Below, one piece after another: positions 44,125 to 52,911 of a stretch of 64,000 bases of DNA (positions are counted from its first letter, which is position 1; every line of letters begins with the position of its first letter). The DNA is from Nioella ostreopsis. GTDB lineage: Bacteria; Pseudomonadota; Alphaproteobacteria; Rhodobacterales; Rhodobacteraceae. The translations under genes and the position numbers were made by a program. Below the pieces are notes generated by a model that had not been told where the DNA came from, did no database searches, and worked only from the letters and a program-made list of their open reading frames with translations. The stretch is taken from positions 1-64,000 of the forward strand of contig NZ_RCIQ01000022.1 of the NCBI RefSeq assembly GCF_004000255.1, written 5' to 3'.

Positions 44125-45756
44125 CTACAGCGCTTGCGCCACCTTGCGCAGTTCGAACTTCTGGATCTTGCCGGTCGAGGTTTTGGGCAGTTCCTGGAAC
44201 ACCACATGCTTGGGGGTCTTGAACCCGGCCAGGCGCTGGCGGGCGAAGGCGATGAGGTCGTCTTCGGTTGCCTCGACCCCCGATTTCAGTTCCACGAAGG
44301 CGCAGGGCACCTCGCCCCATTTGTCATCGGGCTTGGCCACCACGGCACAAAGCAGCACGGCGGGGTGGTGCATCAGCGCGCCCTCGACCTCGACCGAGCT
44401 GATATTCTCGCCGCCCGAGATGATGATGTCCTTGGCGCGGTCGGCGATCTGGATGTAGCTGTCGGGGTGTTGCAGCGCGATATCGCCGGAATGGAAATAG
44501 CCGCCCCGGAAGGATTCGGCGGTGGCACGGGGGTTCTTGTAATAGCCCTTCATCACCGAATTGCCGCGGATCATGATTTCGCCGGTCGCAGTGCCGTCCT
44601 GCGGGATCTGGTTCATGTCGCTGTCGGTGACGATGATGGGTTCCATATTCGGCAGCGCAACGCCCTGGCGGGCCTTGATCGCGGCGCGGTCGGTCTGAGA
44701 CAGATCGCCCCACTGGTCGTCCTTCCAGACGCATTCGGTGGCATGGCCATAGGTTTCGGTAAGGCCATAGACCTGCGTGACGTTGAAGCCCATGGGCTCG
44801 ATCGCGGCGAGCGTCGCGGCCGCCGGGGGGGCGCCTGCGGTGAAGACCTCGACGGTGTGATCAAAGGCGCGGCGATCGGCCTCGGAGGAGTTCACGATCA
44901 TGTTCAGCACGATGGGCGCGCCGCCGAAATGGGTCACGCCCTCATCGGCGATGGCGTCATAGATCGCCTTGGCGGTCACGTCGCGGCAGCAGACCACTGT
45001 GCCGCCAAGCGCGGGCAGCATCCAGGTGTGGCACCAGTTGTTGCAGTGGAAGAAGGGCACGATGGTCAGCAGGCGGGGATAGAGCGTCATCCGCCAGGCG
45101 ATGGGGGTGCCAAGGGTGATGAGGTAGGCGCCGCGATGGTGATAGACGACGCCCTTGGGCCGCCCGGTGGTGCCGGAGGTGTAGTTGAGCGCGATGCTCT
45201 CCCATTCATCCTCTGGCATGATCCATTCGAAATCGGCGTCGCCCTCGGCCAGCAGATCCTCATAGGTCAGGTGACGGCCAGAGGCGGGGTAGCCGGCCTG
45301 TTCGTCGGGGACCTCGACGATCAGCGGCAAATCCTCGGCTTCCATTTCCTTCAGCGCCGCCTCGACCGCGCCAAGGAATTGGGTATCGACCAGCACCACG
45401 GAGGCTTCGCCGTGATCGAGGATGTAGCTGATGGTGCCGACTTCGATCCTTGTGTTGATCGTGTTCAGAACCGCCCCGCAGGCGGGCACGCCAAAGAGCG
45501 CCTCGGCCTGGGCGGGGACATTGGGCATGACGGTGGCGACCACATCGCCCGGCGCGACGCCACGACCGGTAAGGGCAGAGGCCAATTGCGAGACGCGGGC
45601 ATGGTATTCGGCATAGGTCTTTCGGAACGTGCCATAGACCAGTGCCTCGACCTGCGGATAGACCAGCACAGCGCGTTTGAGATGCGACAGCGGCGTCAGC
45701 GGCACGAAATTCGCGGCGCGTTTTTCCAGCCCGGTTTCATCCTTCATCCAGCCCAT
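44125..45756 (-). CDS. AMP-forming acyl-CoA synthetase (DmdB-like)
   Basis: A 543-aa fatty-acid/MMPA-CoA ligase-type enzyme. Adenylation motifs: NYTSGTTGRPKG, QVYGLTETYG, FHSGDIA, and the catalytic Lys in KTSTGKIQKFELR. Its length and blocks (NTINTRIE, FHCNNWCHTW) match the clade that includes DmdB, the methylmercaptopropionate-CoA ligase of DMSP demethylation, but also medium-chain acyl-CoA ligases. Monocistronic. A 19-bp perfect inverted repeat lies upstream. With the DmdC-like dehydrogenase at 53135 it could join DMSP or short-chain acid catabolism. Confidence 0.88.
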   Translation of the reverse strand: MGWMKDETGLEKRAANFVPLTPLSHLKRAVLVYPQVEALVYGTFRKTYAEYHARVSQLASALTGRGVAPGDVVATVMPNVPAQAEALFGVPACGAVLNTINTRIEVGTISYILDHGEASVVLVDTQFLGAVEAALKEMEAEDLPLIVEVPDEQAGYPASGRHLTYEDLLAEGDADFEWIMPEDEWESIALNYTSGTTGRPKGVVYHHRGAYLITLGTPIAWRMTLYPRLLTIVPFFHCNNWCHTWMLPALGGTVVCCRDVTAKAIYDAIADEGVTHFGGAPIVLNMIVNSSEADRRAFDHTVEVFTAGAPPAAATLAAIEPMGFNVTQVYGLTETYGHATECVWKDDQWGDLSQTDRAAIKARQGVALPNMEPIIVTDSDMNQIPQDGTATGEIMIRGNSVMKGYYKNPRATAESFRGGYFHSGDIALQHPDSYIQIADRAKDIIISGGENISSVEVEGALMHHPAVLLCAVVAKPDDKWGEVPCAFVELKSGVEATEDDLIAFARQRLAGFKTPKHVVFQELPKTSTGKIQKFELRKVAQAL

Positions 45757-46158
45757 GCGGTGTCCTCCTTGCCGGTGGTCGATGCGGTGATCGGGATGTT
45801 TGGCAGAGATTTTTCAAAAGAAAAGAGTTTGTGTGACGCAACGGCACCAAATGTCGGACATTTGGCGGTCCTGTATCCTGAACAGTCGCTAATGCAGGCT
45901 GCCGATGCACCGTGACCCGGGGCGCGCGCCGCCCGCGCTGGTGCTGTCCTGCATCAGCCTGCGAATCGCAGGGCAATTGCAGCGGGACGTCTGCCGAGCA
46001 GCGGCCGATCCGGGGGGCGCTTTGCACGACCCTCCATTCAGAAAACTGGAAACACTCTTTAAGGGGAAATGATCTGTTAATTATTATTGCTCGAAGTTTT
46101 TCATATTTTCGCCATTCTGAATCTCAATAAGAAATTCAATCAAACAATAGAATCGAGC
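45757..46158. other. Divergent intergenic region with an operator-like palindrome
   Basis: About 400 bases between the acyl-CoA synthetase and Hint-protein genes. No supportable gene. The part next to the Hint gene (46055-46150) is AT-rich and promoter-like. The palindrome at 45847-45865 is the main structured element. Confidence 0.5.
45847..45865. promoter_or_regulatory. Perfect 19-bp inverted repeat upstream of the acyl-CoA synthetase gene
   Basis: CCAAATGTC-G-GACATTTGG: nine-base arms are exact reverse complements around one base. It starts 91 bases upstream of the acyl-CoA synthetase ATG (minus strand) and has the size of a TetR, GntR or MerR dimer site. No adjacent regulator gene encodes an obvious partner. 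Confidence 0.6.
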
Positions 46159-46827
46159 GTGACCAAGCAGATCAGACACAGGGCCGTTGGAAAGGCCATC
46201 ATTCCCGGTGCGGCGATGCTGACCGGGTTCGGCGGCGAGGCCTTGCCCCTGGGGTTGCAGGGGCGGACACCGGTGCAGACCCCCTATGGCGATCTGCCGG
46301 TCAGCGAGTTGACGCCGGGGACATTGGTGGAAACCTTCGAGGACGGGTACAAGGAAATCCGCGCCATCATCCAGCGCCGGGCCTGGGCCAGCCCGTCCGA
46401 ACGCTGCATGGAGCATTGGCCCTTCGAAATTCCCGCAGGTGCGCTGGGCAATTGTGAGCCTTTGCAACTGATGCAGCATCAGGCGGTCATCTATGAAAGC
46501 GATCTGGTGGAGAAGATGACCGGCGATCCCTTCGTTCTGCTGCCAGCGAAGGCGCTTGACGGATATGGCGGTATCAAGCCGGTGGAACCCGTGGGGGATC
46601 AGCTGGTCTATGAACTGATCTTCGATCATCCGCAGGCGATTTGCGTGGGCGGCGGCACCTATCTGCTGGCCGACGATGCGCTGAGCTTCGAGGTGGCATT
46701 GGGGCATCAGAAGATCGTGGACAACTGCAAGGCGCTGAGCTGGGAAAAGGCGCGACTGCTGATGAAGCATATCGAGGCCGGGACCTTCGCCGAAGGCAGG
46801 GCCATGGTCGCGGCAGAGGTGGACTAG
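46159..46827 (+). CDS. Hint-domain (Hedgehog/intein-type) protein
   Basis: A 222-aa protein whose central part carries the Rhodobacterales-type Hint_2 domain: TPVQTPYGDLPVSELTPGTLVETFEDG followed by the KEIRAIIQRR strand, then QLMQHQAVIYES, where the His fits the intein block. Such domains usually cleave or ligate their own chain, often in exported proteins; the catalytic Cys/Ser at the start of the Hint fold is replaced here by Thr (RTPVQTPYG), so activity is doubtful. GTG 46159 is chosen as start; TTG 46087 would add 24 residues from AT-rich sequence. No secretion signal is visible. Confidence 0.7.
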   Translation: MTKQIRHRAVGKAIIPGAAMLTGFGGEALPLGLQGRTPVQTPYGDLPVSELTPGTLVETFEDGYKEIRAIIQRRAWASPSERCMEHWPFEIPAGALGNCEPLQLMQHQAVIYESDLVEKMTGDPFVLLPAKALDGYGGIKPVEPVGDQLVYELIFDHPQAICVGGGTYLLADDALSFEVALGHQKIVDNCKALSWEKARLLMKHIEAGTFAEGRAMVAAEVD

Positions 46828-46970
46828 GTCCGGCTCGGCTTGCCTTTCCTGCCGGGTGCAGGGTAGGAATTGCCCTGACAACAGGAGTGCTCTGCCAGTG
46901 ATCAAGTAAGGACCAACCCGTTTCCGTGGCCCCTCGGGGTCAAGTTGGACCTTGTTTGAGGAGCACCTGA

Positions 46971-47504
46971 ATGCATCCCGTTATCTATGACGTGGCCGTA
47001 TCTGTGGACGGCTATATTTCCGGTCCCGAAGGGGACATTTCCGGTTTTGCCCATGAGGGACCGGTGGTGGAGGACTATGTCGCCCGACTGGAGGGCTATG
47101 CCACCGCCATCATGGGGCGTGGCACTTACGAGTTTGGATATCGGTTCGGTATGGAGCCGGGGCAGAATCCCTACACCCACATGCGCACCCATGTCTTTTC
47201 CGAGCGGCTGGACCTGCCCGACAAGCGGGCGGTGACCCTGCATCGCGGGGCAGGGCGGGCGCAGGTGGTGGAGGTGATCCGTAGGTCTGCCGGGCCGGTC
47301 TACCTGTGCGGCGGCGGGGCGTTTGCCGGGACGCTGCAGGGCTGGGGTCTGATCGACCGGCTGCGGGTGAAACGCGCGCCGATTGTTCTGGGCGGCGGCA
47401 CGCGGTTGTTCGGGGGCTGCCCGGTGCAACCGGACCTGCGGTTGATGTCACAGACCGTCTATGCCGGCGGTTATCTGTATCAGGAGTTCGAGATCATCCG
47501 CTAA
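46971..47504 (+). CDS. Dihydrofolate reductase-family protein (RibD C-terminal-like)
   Basis: A 177-aa protein with the RibD_C/DHFR-like fold: VAVSVDGYISGPEGD at the N-terminus, IMGRGTYEFG, and the nucleotide-binding YLCGGGAFAG. Stand-alone members are probable NADPH reductases of unknown substrate, not true DHFR. It lies convergent with fadJ, with a shared terminator hairpin between. Confidence 0.85.
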   Translation: MHPVIYDVAVSVDGYISGPEGDISGFAHEGPVVEDYVARLEGYATAIMGRGTYEFGYRFGMEPGQNPYTHMRTHVFSERLDLPDKRAVTLHRGAGRAQVVEVIRRSAGPVYLCGGGAFAGTLQGWGLIDRLRVKRAPIVLGGGTRLFGGCPVQPDLRLMSQTVYAGGYLYQEFEIIR

Positions 47505-47515
47505 GACATGAGAAA

Positions 47516-47544
47516 GGGGCGAGGGGAATGACCCGCCTCGCCCC
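47516..47544. terminator. Shared terminator of the DHFR-like gene and fadJ
   Basis: Stem GGGGCGAGG with CCTCGCCCC (nine pairs) in the 59-base gap between convergent genes. The run AAA before it gives U residues for the minus-strand transcript. Confidence 0.65.
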
Positions 47545-47563
47545 TGATTGCCTTGCCTGCGAC

Positions 47564-49771
47564 TTAGGCGGCTTTCTTTGCTTGCGGGCCGAAGCGGCCG
47601 TAGAAGCTCTGCCCCTTGCCTGCCATTTCGCGCAGCAGATCGGGGGTGGAGAAGCGGTCGCCATAGGTCTCGGTCAGCTGGTCACAGCGTTCCGCCGCAT
47701 AGGGCGTGCCGAGCATGTCGAGCCAGCTGAACGGACCGCCCGACCACGGCGCGAAGCCCCAGCCGAGGATCGCGCCGACATCGCCTTCGCGGATGTCTTC
47801 CAGTACGCCTTCCTCCAGCGCGCGGACCGCTTCCAGCACCTGTGCGAAGAGCAGGCGGTGCTGCACCTCGATCAGCTCGGGCTGTTCATCCGCCACCGGG
47901 TATTTCGCGGCGAGGCCATCCCACAGGCCCTGACGCTTGCCCGCGTCGTCATAGGCGTAGAAACCGGACTTGGACTTGCGGCCAAGGCGGCCCTCGTCGG
48001 CCATCCAGAACAGCACCTCGTCCACGGCACCATCGGGGTAGGCGTCGCCCATGGCGGCCTTGGTGGCCTTGGCGATTTTCACCCCGAGGTCGATGGAGGT
48101 CTCGTCCACCAGTTGCAGGGGGCCAAGCGGCATGCCGACCAGTTTCGCCGCATTCTCGATCAGCGCCGGGGCCACGCCCTCCTTCACCATGCGAATGCCT
48201 TCGTTGATGTAGGGGATGATGCAGCGGTTGGCGTAGAAGAAGCGGGCGTCGTTGACGACGATCGGTGTCTTGCGGATCTGGCGCACATAGTCGAGCGCCT
48301 TGGCCACGGCGCGGTTGCCGGTTTCCTTGCCCTTGATAATCTCCACCAGCAGCATCTTGTCGACGGGGCTGAAGAAGTGGATGCCGATGAACTGCTCGGG
48401 CCGTTTGCTGGCCTTCGCCAGATCGCTGATCGGCAGGGTTGAGGTGTTGGTGGCGAAGATCGCGTCTTCGGGAATGACCGCTTCCGCTTTGGCGGTGACC
48501 TCGGCCTTGACGGAGGGGTCTTCGAAGACCGCTTCCACGATCAGGTCGCAGCCTTCGAGTGCTGCGTATTCGGTGGTGGCGGTGATGCGGGCGAGCAGGT
48601 CGGCTTTCTGCTCCTCCGTCACCTTGCGGCGCGAAATGCCCTTGTCGAGGATGCCGGTGGAGTAGCTCTTGCCCCGGTCGGCGGCCTCTTGCGTGGAGTC
48701 GATCAGCACAACCTCGATGCCCGCCTTGGCCGAGACATAGGCGATGCCTGCCCCCATCATGCCCGCGCCCAGAACGCCGACTTTCCTGACGGTTTCATCT
48801 GCCACGTCCGGACGGTTCGCGCCCTTTTCCAGCGCTTCCTTGTTGACGAAGAGGCTGTTGATCATGGCCGAGGACGAGGGGTTCATCAGCACATTGGTGA
48901 ACCAGCGCGCCTCGACCTTCAGCGCCGTGTCGAAGGGCACCAGCGCGCCTTCGTAGACGGCAGAGAGCAGCGCCTTGGCCGCCGGGTAGACGCCCTTTGT
49001 CTTGCCGTTCACCATGGCTGCCGCGCCGAGGAAGGTCATGAAGCCGGAAGGCGAGTAGGGGGCGCCGCCGGGCATCTTGTAGCCCTTCTGGTCCCACGGT
49101 TTGACGATATCGGCGTCTTTCGCGTTCAGAACCCAGTCCTTCGCAGCCGACAGCAGCTCGTCCGCCGGAACGACCTCATCCACGATGCCGGCGGATTTGG
49201 CCTTCTTCGGGTCGGAAAGCTTGCCTTCTAGCAGGAAGGGGCTGGCCGCCATCGCGCCCATCTTGCGCACGAGGCGGGTGGTGCCGCCCGCGCCGGGGAA
49301 GATGCCGACCATAATCTCCGGCAGGCCGATCTTGGCCTTGGGGTTGTCGGCGGCAAAGATGCGGTGGCAGGAGAGCGGGATTTCGAGGCCAATGCCAAGC
49401 GCGGTGCCGGGCAGGGCGCAGGCGATCGGCTTGCCGCCTTTGTTGGTCTTGGGATCCATGCCCGCGCGCTCGATCTTGCGCATGATCCGGTGGGCATTCA
49501 TGATCCCGTCAAAGAGCCCCTTGGCCGGGTTGTCGCCCGCCATTTCCTTCATCTTGGCGATGACCTTGAGGTCCATCCCGCCCGCGAAGCTGCCGGGCTT
49601 GCCGCTGGTCAGGATCACGCCCTTGATGGCGTCGTCAGCCAGCGCCTGGTCGATCAGCGCCTCCAGCTCGACCCAGCCTTCGAGGGTCATCACGTTCATG
49701 CTCTTGCCCTGGGTGTCCCAGGTGATGGTGGCGACGCCGTCAGCGTCTGTTTTCATGGTGAAATCGGTCAT
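47564..49771 (-). CDS. fadJ: Fatty-acid oxidation enzyme: enoyl-CoA hydratase/3-hydroxyacyl-CoA dehydrogenase
   Basis: A 735-aa bifunctional beta-oxidation protein. N-terminal crotonase domain (about 1-200; SFAGGMDL and LPEIMVGIFPGAGGT), then the 3-hydroxyacyl-CoA dehydrogenase with the NAD motif VGVLGAGMMGAGIA (about 325-340), STLPISDLA and FFSPVDKM, and a C-terminal helical domain. ATG 49771 (AAGGGAGA upstream) overlaps the cupin gene by 4 bases. It works with the thiolase two genes upstream. Confidence 0.94.
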   Translation of the reverse strand: MTDFTMKTDADGVATITWDTQGKSMNVMTLEGWVELEALIDQALADDAIKGVILTSGKPGSFAGGMDLKVIAKMKEMAGDNPAKGLFDGIMNAHRIMRKIERAGMDPKTNKGGKPIACALPGTALGIGLEIPLSCHRIFAADNPKAKIGLPEIMVGIFPGAGGTTRLVRKMGAMAASPFLLEGKLSDPKKAKSAGIVDEVVPADELLSAAKDWVLNAKDADIVKPWDQKGYKMPGGAPYSPSGFMTFLGAAAMVNGKTKGVYPAAKALLSAVYEGALVPFDTALKVEARWFTNVLMNPSSSAMINSLFVNKEALEKGANRPDVADETVRKVGVLGAGMMGAGIAYVSAKAGIEVVLIDSTQEAADRGKSYSTGILDKGISRRKVTEEQKADLLARITATTEYAALEGCDLIVEAVFEDPSVKAEVTAKAEAVIPEDAIFATNTSTLPISDLAKASKRPEQFIGIHFFSPVDKMLLVEIIKGKETGNRAVAKALDYVRQIRKTPIVVNDARFFYANRCIIPYINEGIRMVKEGVAPALIENAAKLVGMPLGPLQLVDETSIDLGVKIAKATKAAMGDAYPDGAVDEVLFWMADEGRLGRKSKSGFYAYDDAGKRQGLWDGLAAKYPVADEQPELIEVQHRLLFAQVLEAVRALEEGVLEDIREGDVGAILGWGFAPWSGGPFSWLDMLGTPYAAERCDQLTETYGDRFSTPDLLREMAGKGQSFYGRFGPQAKKAA

Positions 49772-50241
49772 TTTTCGTCTCCCTTGAGCGGGGTGCCGTC
49801 TTTGCGGGTGAAGGTGAAACCGGTCGCGTCGACGCTGATTTTCAGGTCGATATCGCTGTACCAGCCGGTCTCGGTTTCCGTGCGGGTGCCGATGACGAGG
49901 AAGCGGGCCTCGTCGCCGGTTTTGTTGATGAAGCAGTGGCCGTTGGGATCGCCCGCCTTGAAGGTCGCGCAATCGCCCACGGACATCGGCGTTTCACCGT
50001 GGTCATCGACCAGCGTGCAGGTGCCTTGGGTGACCATGACGAATTCGTCCTGCCGTTCGTGCCAGTGGCGCAGGGAGGATTTCGCGCCGGGGGCGAGGAT
50101 GACGATATTCGCGCCGAACTGCGTCAGACCGCCCGCATCGCCCACGCGAAGCGAGGATCGCCCCTCCATCTCCGCATCATAGGGCGCGGGGTAGATGGAG
50201 CCGGTACGGGCTGTGAGTTGGCTCAGGTCGATCTTGGGCAT
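49768..50241 (-). CDS. Cupin-domain protein between thiolase and fadJ
   Basis: A 157-aa single-domain cupin. Motif 1 is SSLRHWHERQDEFVMVTQG (His, His and Glu metal ligands), and motif 2 is around GHCFINKTGDEARFLVIG. Both ends overlap neighbours by a few bases (TGATG with the thiolase, ATGA with fadJ), so the three are made together. Its role in fatty-acid oxidation is unknown; it could bind a small ligand or act as a metal-dependent isomerase. ATG 50241 is set by the overlap. Confidence 0.88.
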   Translation of the reverse strand: MPKIDLSQLTARTGSIYPAPYDAEMEGRSSLRVGDAGGLTQFGANIVILAPGAKSSLRHWHERQDEFVMVTQGTCTLVDDHGETPMSVGDCATFKAGDPNGHCFINKTGDEARFLVIGTRTETETGWYSDIDLKISVDATGFTFTRKDGTPLKGDEK

Positions 50242-51452
50242 CAGACGCGCTCGATGATGGTGGCGGCACCCATGCCGGAGCCGATGCAGAGCGTGGCAAG
50301 CCCGGTTTCCTTGTCGGAGCGTTCGAGCTCGTCCAGAAGCGTGCCGAGGATCATCGCGCCGGTGGCCCCAAGCGGGTGGCCCATGGCGATAGAGCCGCCA
50401 TTGACGTTGATCTTGTCCCAATCCGCGTCGAAAGCCTGCTGGAAGCGCATGACGACAGAGGCGAAGGCCTCGTTCACCTCGAAAAGGTCCAGATCGCCGA
50501 TGGTCATGCCGGATTCGGCAAGGATTTTCTGCGTCACAGGCACCGGGCCGGTCAGCATGATGGTGGGATCGGTGCCGATCTTGGCGGTGGCGCGAATGCG
50601 GGCGCGGGGCTTGAGGCCCATGGCCTCGCCAAACGCCTTGTTGCCGATCAGAACGGCGGCGGCGCCATCGACGATGCCAGAGCTGTTGCCTGCGTGGTGG
50701 ATGTGGTTGATCCGCTCCAGATGCGGGTATTTCATCAGCGCCACGGCGTCGAAACCGGGCATGACCTCGCCCATGTCCTTGAAGGACGGTTTCAGCCCGC
50801 CGAGCGACTGCATGTCGGTGCCGGGGCGCATGTATTCGTCATGATCGAGGATCGGCAGACCGTTCTGGTCAAAGACCGGCACCACGGATTTGGCGAAGCG
50901 ATTGTCATCCCAGGCGGCTTTCGCGCGCTTTTGGGATTCCACCGCCAGCGCATCGGCCTGATCGCGGGTGAAGCCGTATTCGGTGGCGATGATATCGGCG
51001 GAAATGCCCTGCGGGACGAAATAATTGTCCATCGCAATGGCGGGGTCGACGGCAATCGCGCCGCCATCCATGCCCATGGGCGTGCGGCTCATGCTTTCGA
51101 CGCCACCGGCGATATAGGCATTGCCCGCGCCGCCCTTGACCTGGTTGGCGGCGAGGTTCACCGCCTCCAGCCCGCTCGCGCAGAAGCGGTTGATGGAGAG
51201 GCCCGGGATCGACTCGTCAAGGTCCGAGGCCAGAACGGCGGTGCGCGCGAGGCAGGCGCCCTGTTCGGCCACTTGCGTGACATTGCCCCAGATCACATCC
51301 TCGACGGCATGGCCTTCGAGATTGTTGCGGTCTTTCAGCGCGTTCAGCGCAATCGCGGACAGCCGCGCGGCGCTGACTTCGTGCAAGGAGCCGTCCTTGC
51401 GGCCCTTGCCGCGCGGGGTGCGGATGGCGTCGTAAATATAGGCGTCGGTCAT
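50241..51452 (-). CDS. fadA: Acetyl-CoA C-acyltransferase (thiolase)
   Basis: A 403-aa thiolase that cleaves 3-ketoacyl-CoA (or condenses acetyl-CoA). Active-site Cys in INRFCASGLEAV, the second block MGHPLGATGA with His, and the C-terminal Cys in LCIGSGMGAA. Operon thiolase-cupin-fadJ on the minus strand. The degradative role is supported by the FadJ and acyl-CoA dehydrogenase neighbours. Confidence 0.95.
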   Translation of the reverse strand: MTDAYIYDAIRTPRGKGRKDGSLHEVSAARLSAIALNALKDRNNLEGHAVEDVIWGNVTQVAEQGACLARTAVLASDLDESIPGLSINRFCASGLEAVNLAANQVKGGAGNAYIAGGVESMSRTPMGMDGGAIAVDPAIAMDNYFVPQGISADIIATEYGFTRDQADALAVESQKRAKAAWDDNRFAKSVVPVFDQNGLPILDHDEYMRPGTDMQSLGGLKPSFKDMGEVMPGFDAVALMKYPHLERINHIHHAGNSSGIVDGAAAVLIGNKAFGEAMGLKPRARIRATAKIGTDPTIMLTGPVPVTQKILAESGMTIGDLDLFEVNEAFASVVMRFQQAFDADWDKINVNGGSIAMGHPLGATGAMILGTLLDELERSDKETGLATLCIGSGMGAATIIERV

Positions 51453-51468
51453 GGGGAATCCTTACGTC

Positions 51469-51960
51469 TCAGGTCTGTGGCAGGTCGGCTGGAAGCGACC
51501 AATGAGTGTCGACATGTTCTCTGCAAGCGCGGGCGGCGCTGAGGGTTTCGGTTGCGGCGGAGCAGGCCCGGTGAAGGCTTTCGCGCGCCTCCCGGAAGCC
51601 CTGGGAGGCCCAGAAGACCGTGGCCAGAGCGGACAGGGTGGCCAGTGCAAAGCCAGCGAAGATCAGCGGCGCGTCGCGTGGCAATCGCTTTGCCGGTATG
51701 AGGAGCGGCAGGGCAGTGATCGCGCCCGTGCCGAAGAAGAGCAGCAGAGTTGCCGGGGCTTCATAGTCGATCATGCCAAGAAACACTGCCATCGCGGGCA
51801 GAGCGGCCAGACAGGTTGCGCCGAAGAGGAGGGCAAAGGTGCTGCGTGGCAGCGGGTCCGTCTGCCCGCGATAGGGTTTGAGAACGCAGGCGAGGCTCGC
51901 TCCTCCCACCAGCCCGCCGACCAGGGCGATGGCCGCCATGATGACGAAGGCTGCGGTCAT
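51469..51960 (-). CDS. Small membrane protein of unknown function
   Basis: A 163-aa protein with four predicted membrane segments (about 3-24, 41-61, 65-85, 95-118) and a soluble C-terminal tail with two Cys. No family recognised. ATG 51960 overlaps the GST stop by 4 bases, so it is translated with the GST gene. It lies 16 bases upstream of the thiolase gene, so GST, this gene, thiolase, cupin and fadJ could be one transcript. Confidence 0.7.
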   Translation of the reverse strand: MTAAFVIMAAIALVGGLVGGASLACVLKPYRGQTDPLPRSTFALLFGATCLAALPAMAVFLGMIDYEAPATLLLFFGTGAITALPLLIPAKRLPRDAPLIFAGFALATLSALATVFWASQGFREARESLHRACSAATETLSAARACREHVDTHWSLPADLPQT

Positions 51961-52601
51961 TTGGTGGTCTCCTTCTCCGTCATGGCGCGCGGCATCAGGT
52001 CGTAGGGGTGTTGCCAGCCCGGCGTGTCGGACAGGCGGGTAAGCCAGGCGTCGATATGGGGCCATTCGGCCCGGTCAAAGCCGAAGGGCTCGGGGTAATA
52101 GAGATAGCCGCAGCAGGAGAGATCGGCGTTGGTCAGGCTGTCGCCGACGATCCAGTCGCGGCCCTCCAGATGGGCGTTGAGCGTCGCATAGGCGGCTTTC
52201 AGGCGGCCCTGCATGAATGCGATGACATTGGGGTCGCGGTGCTTTTCGGGCAGGAAGTTCATCAGGAAGCGGGTCATCCCGGCCTGGGAAGACATCTTGT
52301 GGTTGTCCCAAAGGACCCACCGGAGCACCTCGTAGCGATCTTCGGGCGCGCCACCATGCTTGCCGCTCTTGTCGGTCACATATTGCTGGATGACGCCGGA
52401 CTGGGTCAGTTTCACGTCGCCATCGACCAGAACCGGCGCCTCGCCCATTTCATTGATATTGGCGCGATAGTCTGGGGTGCGAGTTTCCCCGGCGAAGAAA
52501 TCGACATGGACCGGGTCCCAGTCGAGGCCGGACAGTTCCAGCGCCAGCGCCGCCTTGTAGGCATTGCCGCTTTCCCCGAAACAGTAGAGCTTGATCGTCA
52601 T
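51957..52601 (-). CDS. Glutathione S-transferase family protein
   Basis: A 214-aa two-domain GST: N-terminal thioredoxin-like half (KLYCFGESGNAYKAALALELSGLDW, then the glutathione-contact block PVLVDGDVKLTQSGVIQQY) and C-terminal helical half (DSLTNADLSCCGYLYY). The substrate is unknown; GSTs in Rhodobacteraceae catabolic clusters often detoxify or isomerise intermediates. Confidence 0.9.
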   Translation of the reverse strand: MTIKLYCFGESGNAYKAALALELSGLDWDPVHVDFFAGETRTPDYRANINEMGEAPVLVDGDVKLTQSGVIQQYVTDKSGKHGGAPEDRYEVLRWVLWDNHKMSSQAGMTRFLMNFLPEKHRDPNVIAFMQGRLKAAYATLNAHLEGRDWIVGDSLTNADLSCCGYLYYPEPFGFDRAEWPHIDAWLTRLSDTPGWQHPYDLMPRAMTEKETTK

Positions 52602-52663
52602 GCGCCATCCTCCCTAGCCAGTGTCGCGCAGGCGGGGGATTTCACACCCCCCGCACCCCCCGT

Positions 52664-52687
52664 GGAGTATTTCAACCAAGAAGAAGG
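52664..52687 (+). repeat. Short interspersed repeat, copy 2
   Basis: GGAGTATTTCAACCAAGAAG followed by AAGG. It is the same family as 16140-16164 and inverted relative to 52852-52874. Confidence 0.6.
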
Positions 52688-52851
52688 CTCGTAACCGGAT
52701 ATTAAGGTTAACCGCCTAGCTTGCTCCCTGCGGTACAGGCTGGAGAGCCGATGACCGCCCAAGGAGAAGGCACTCTGCGTATCCGATCCCTCGCGCGCCG
52801 GGCCAATGGGGCCTCCGATGCGGGGCTGCGCGGAATGGCAGAGTGTCCCCT

Positions 52852-52874
52852 CCTTCTTCTTGGTTCAAATACTC
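52852..52874 (-). repeat. Short interspersed repeat, copy 3 (inverted)
   Basis: CCTTCTTCTTGGTTCAAATA followed by CTC, the reverse complement of the copy at 52664 with one internal mismatch and a variable last base. Confidence 0.6.
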
Positions 52875-52911
52875 AAAACTCCTCACTCTCTCCGGGCACT
52901 GTCGTCCGAGG

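Larger units (their letters stand above)
52602..52911. other. Intergenic region bounded by inverted repeat copies
   Basis: 310 bases with no supportable gene between the GST gene and the 70-aa gene on the same strand. It holds two oppositely oriented copies of a short repeat (52664-52687 and 52852-52874) separated by about 165 bases, and a TTAAGGTTAACC stretch near 52701. Confidence 0.5.

Noticed and set aside
44134-45915. Long plus-strand open frame (593 codons) antisense to the acyl-CoA synthetase
   Set aside because: It is the antisense shadow of a well-recognised gene in GC-rich DNA, with no family motifs of its own.
52741-52911. Small plus-strand ORF after 52740
   Set aside because: It has no ribosome site of note and runs antisense into the 70-aa gene; the translation is low-complexity.
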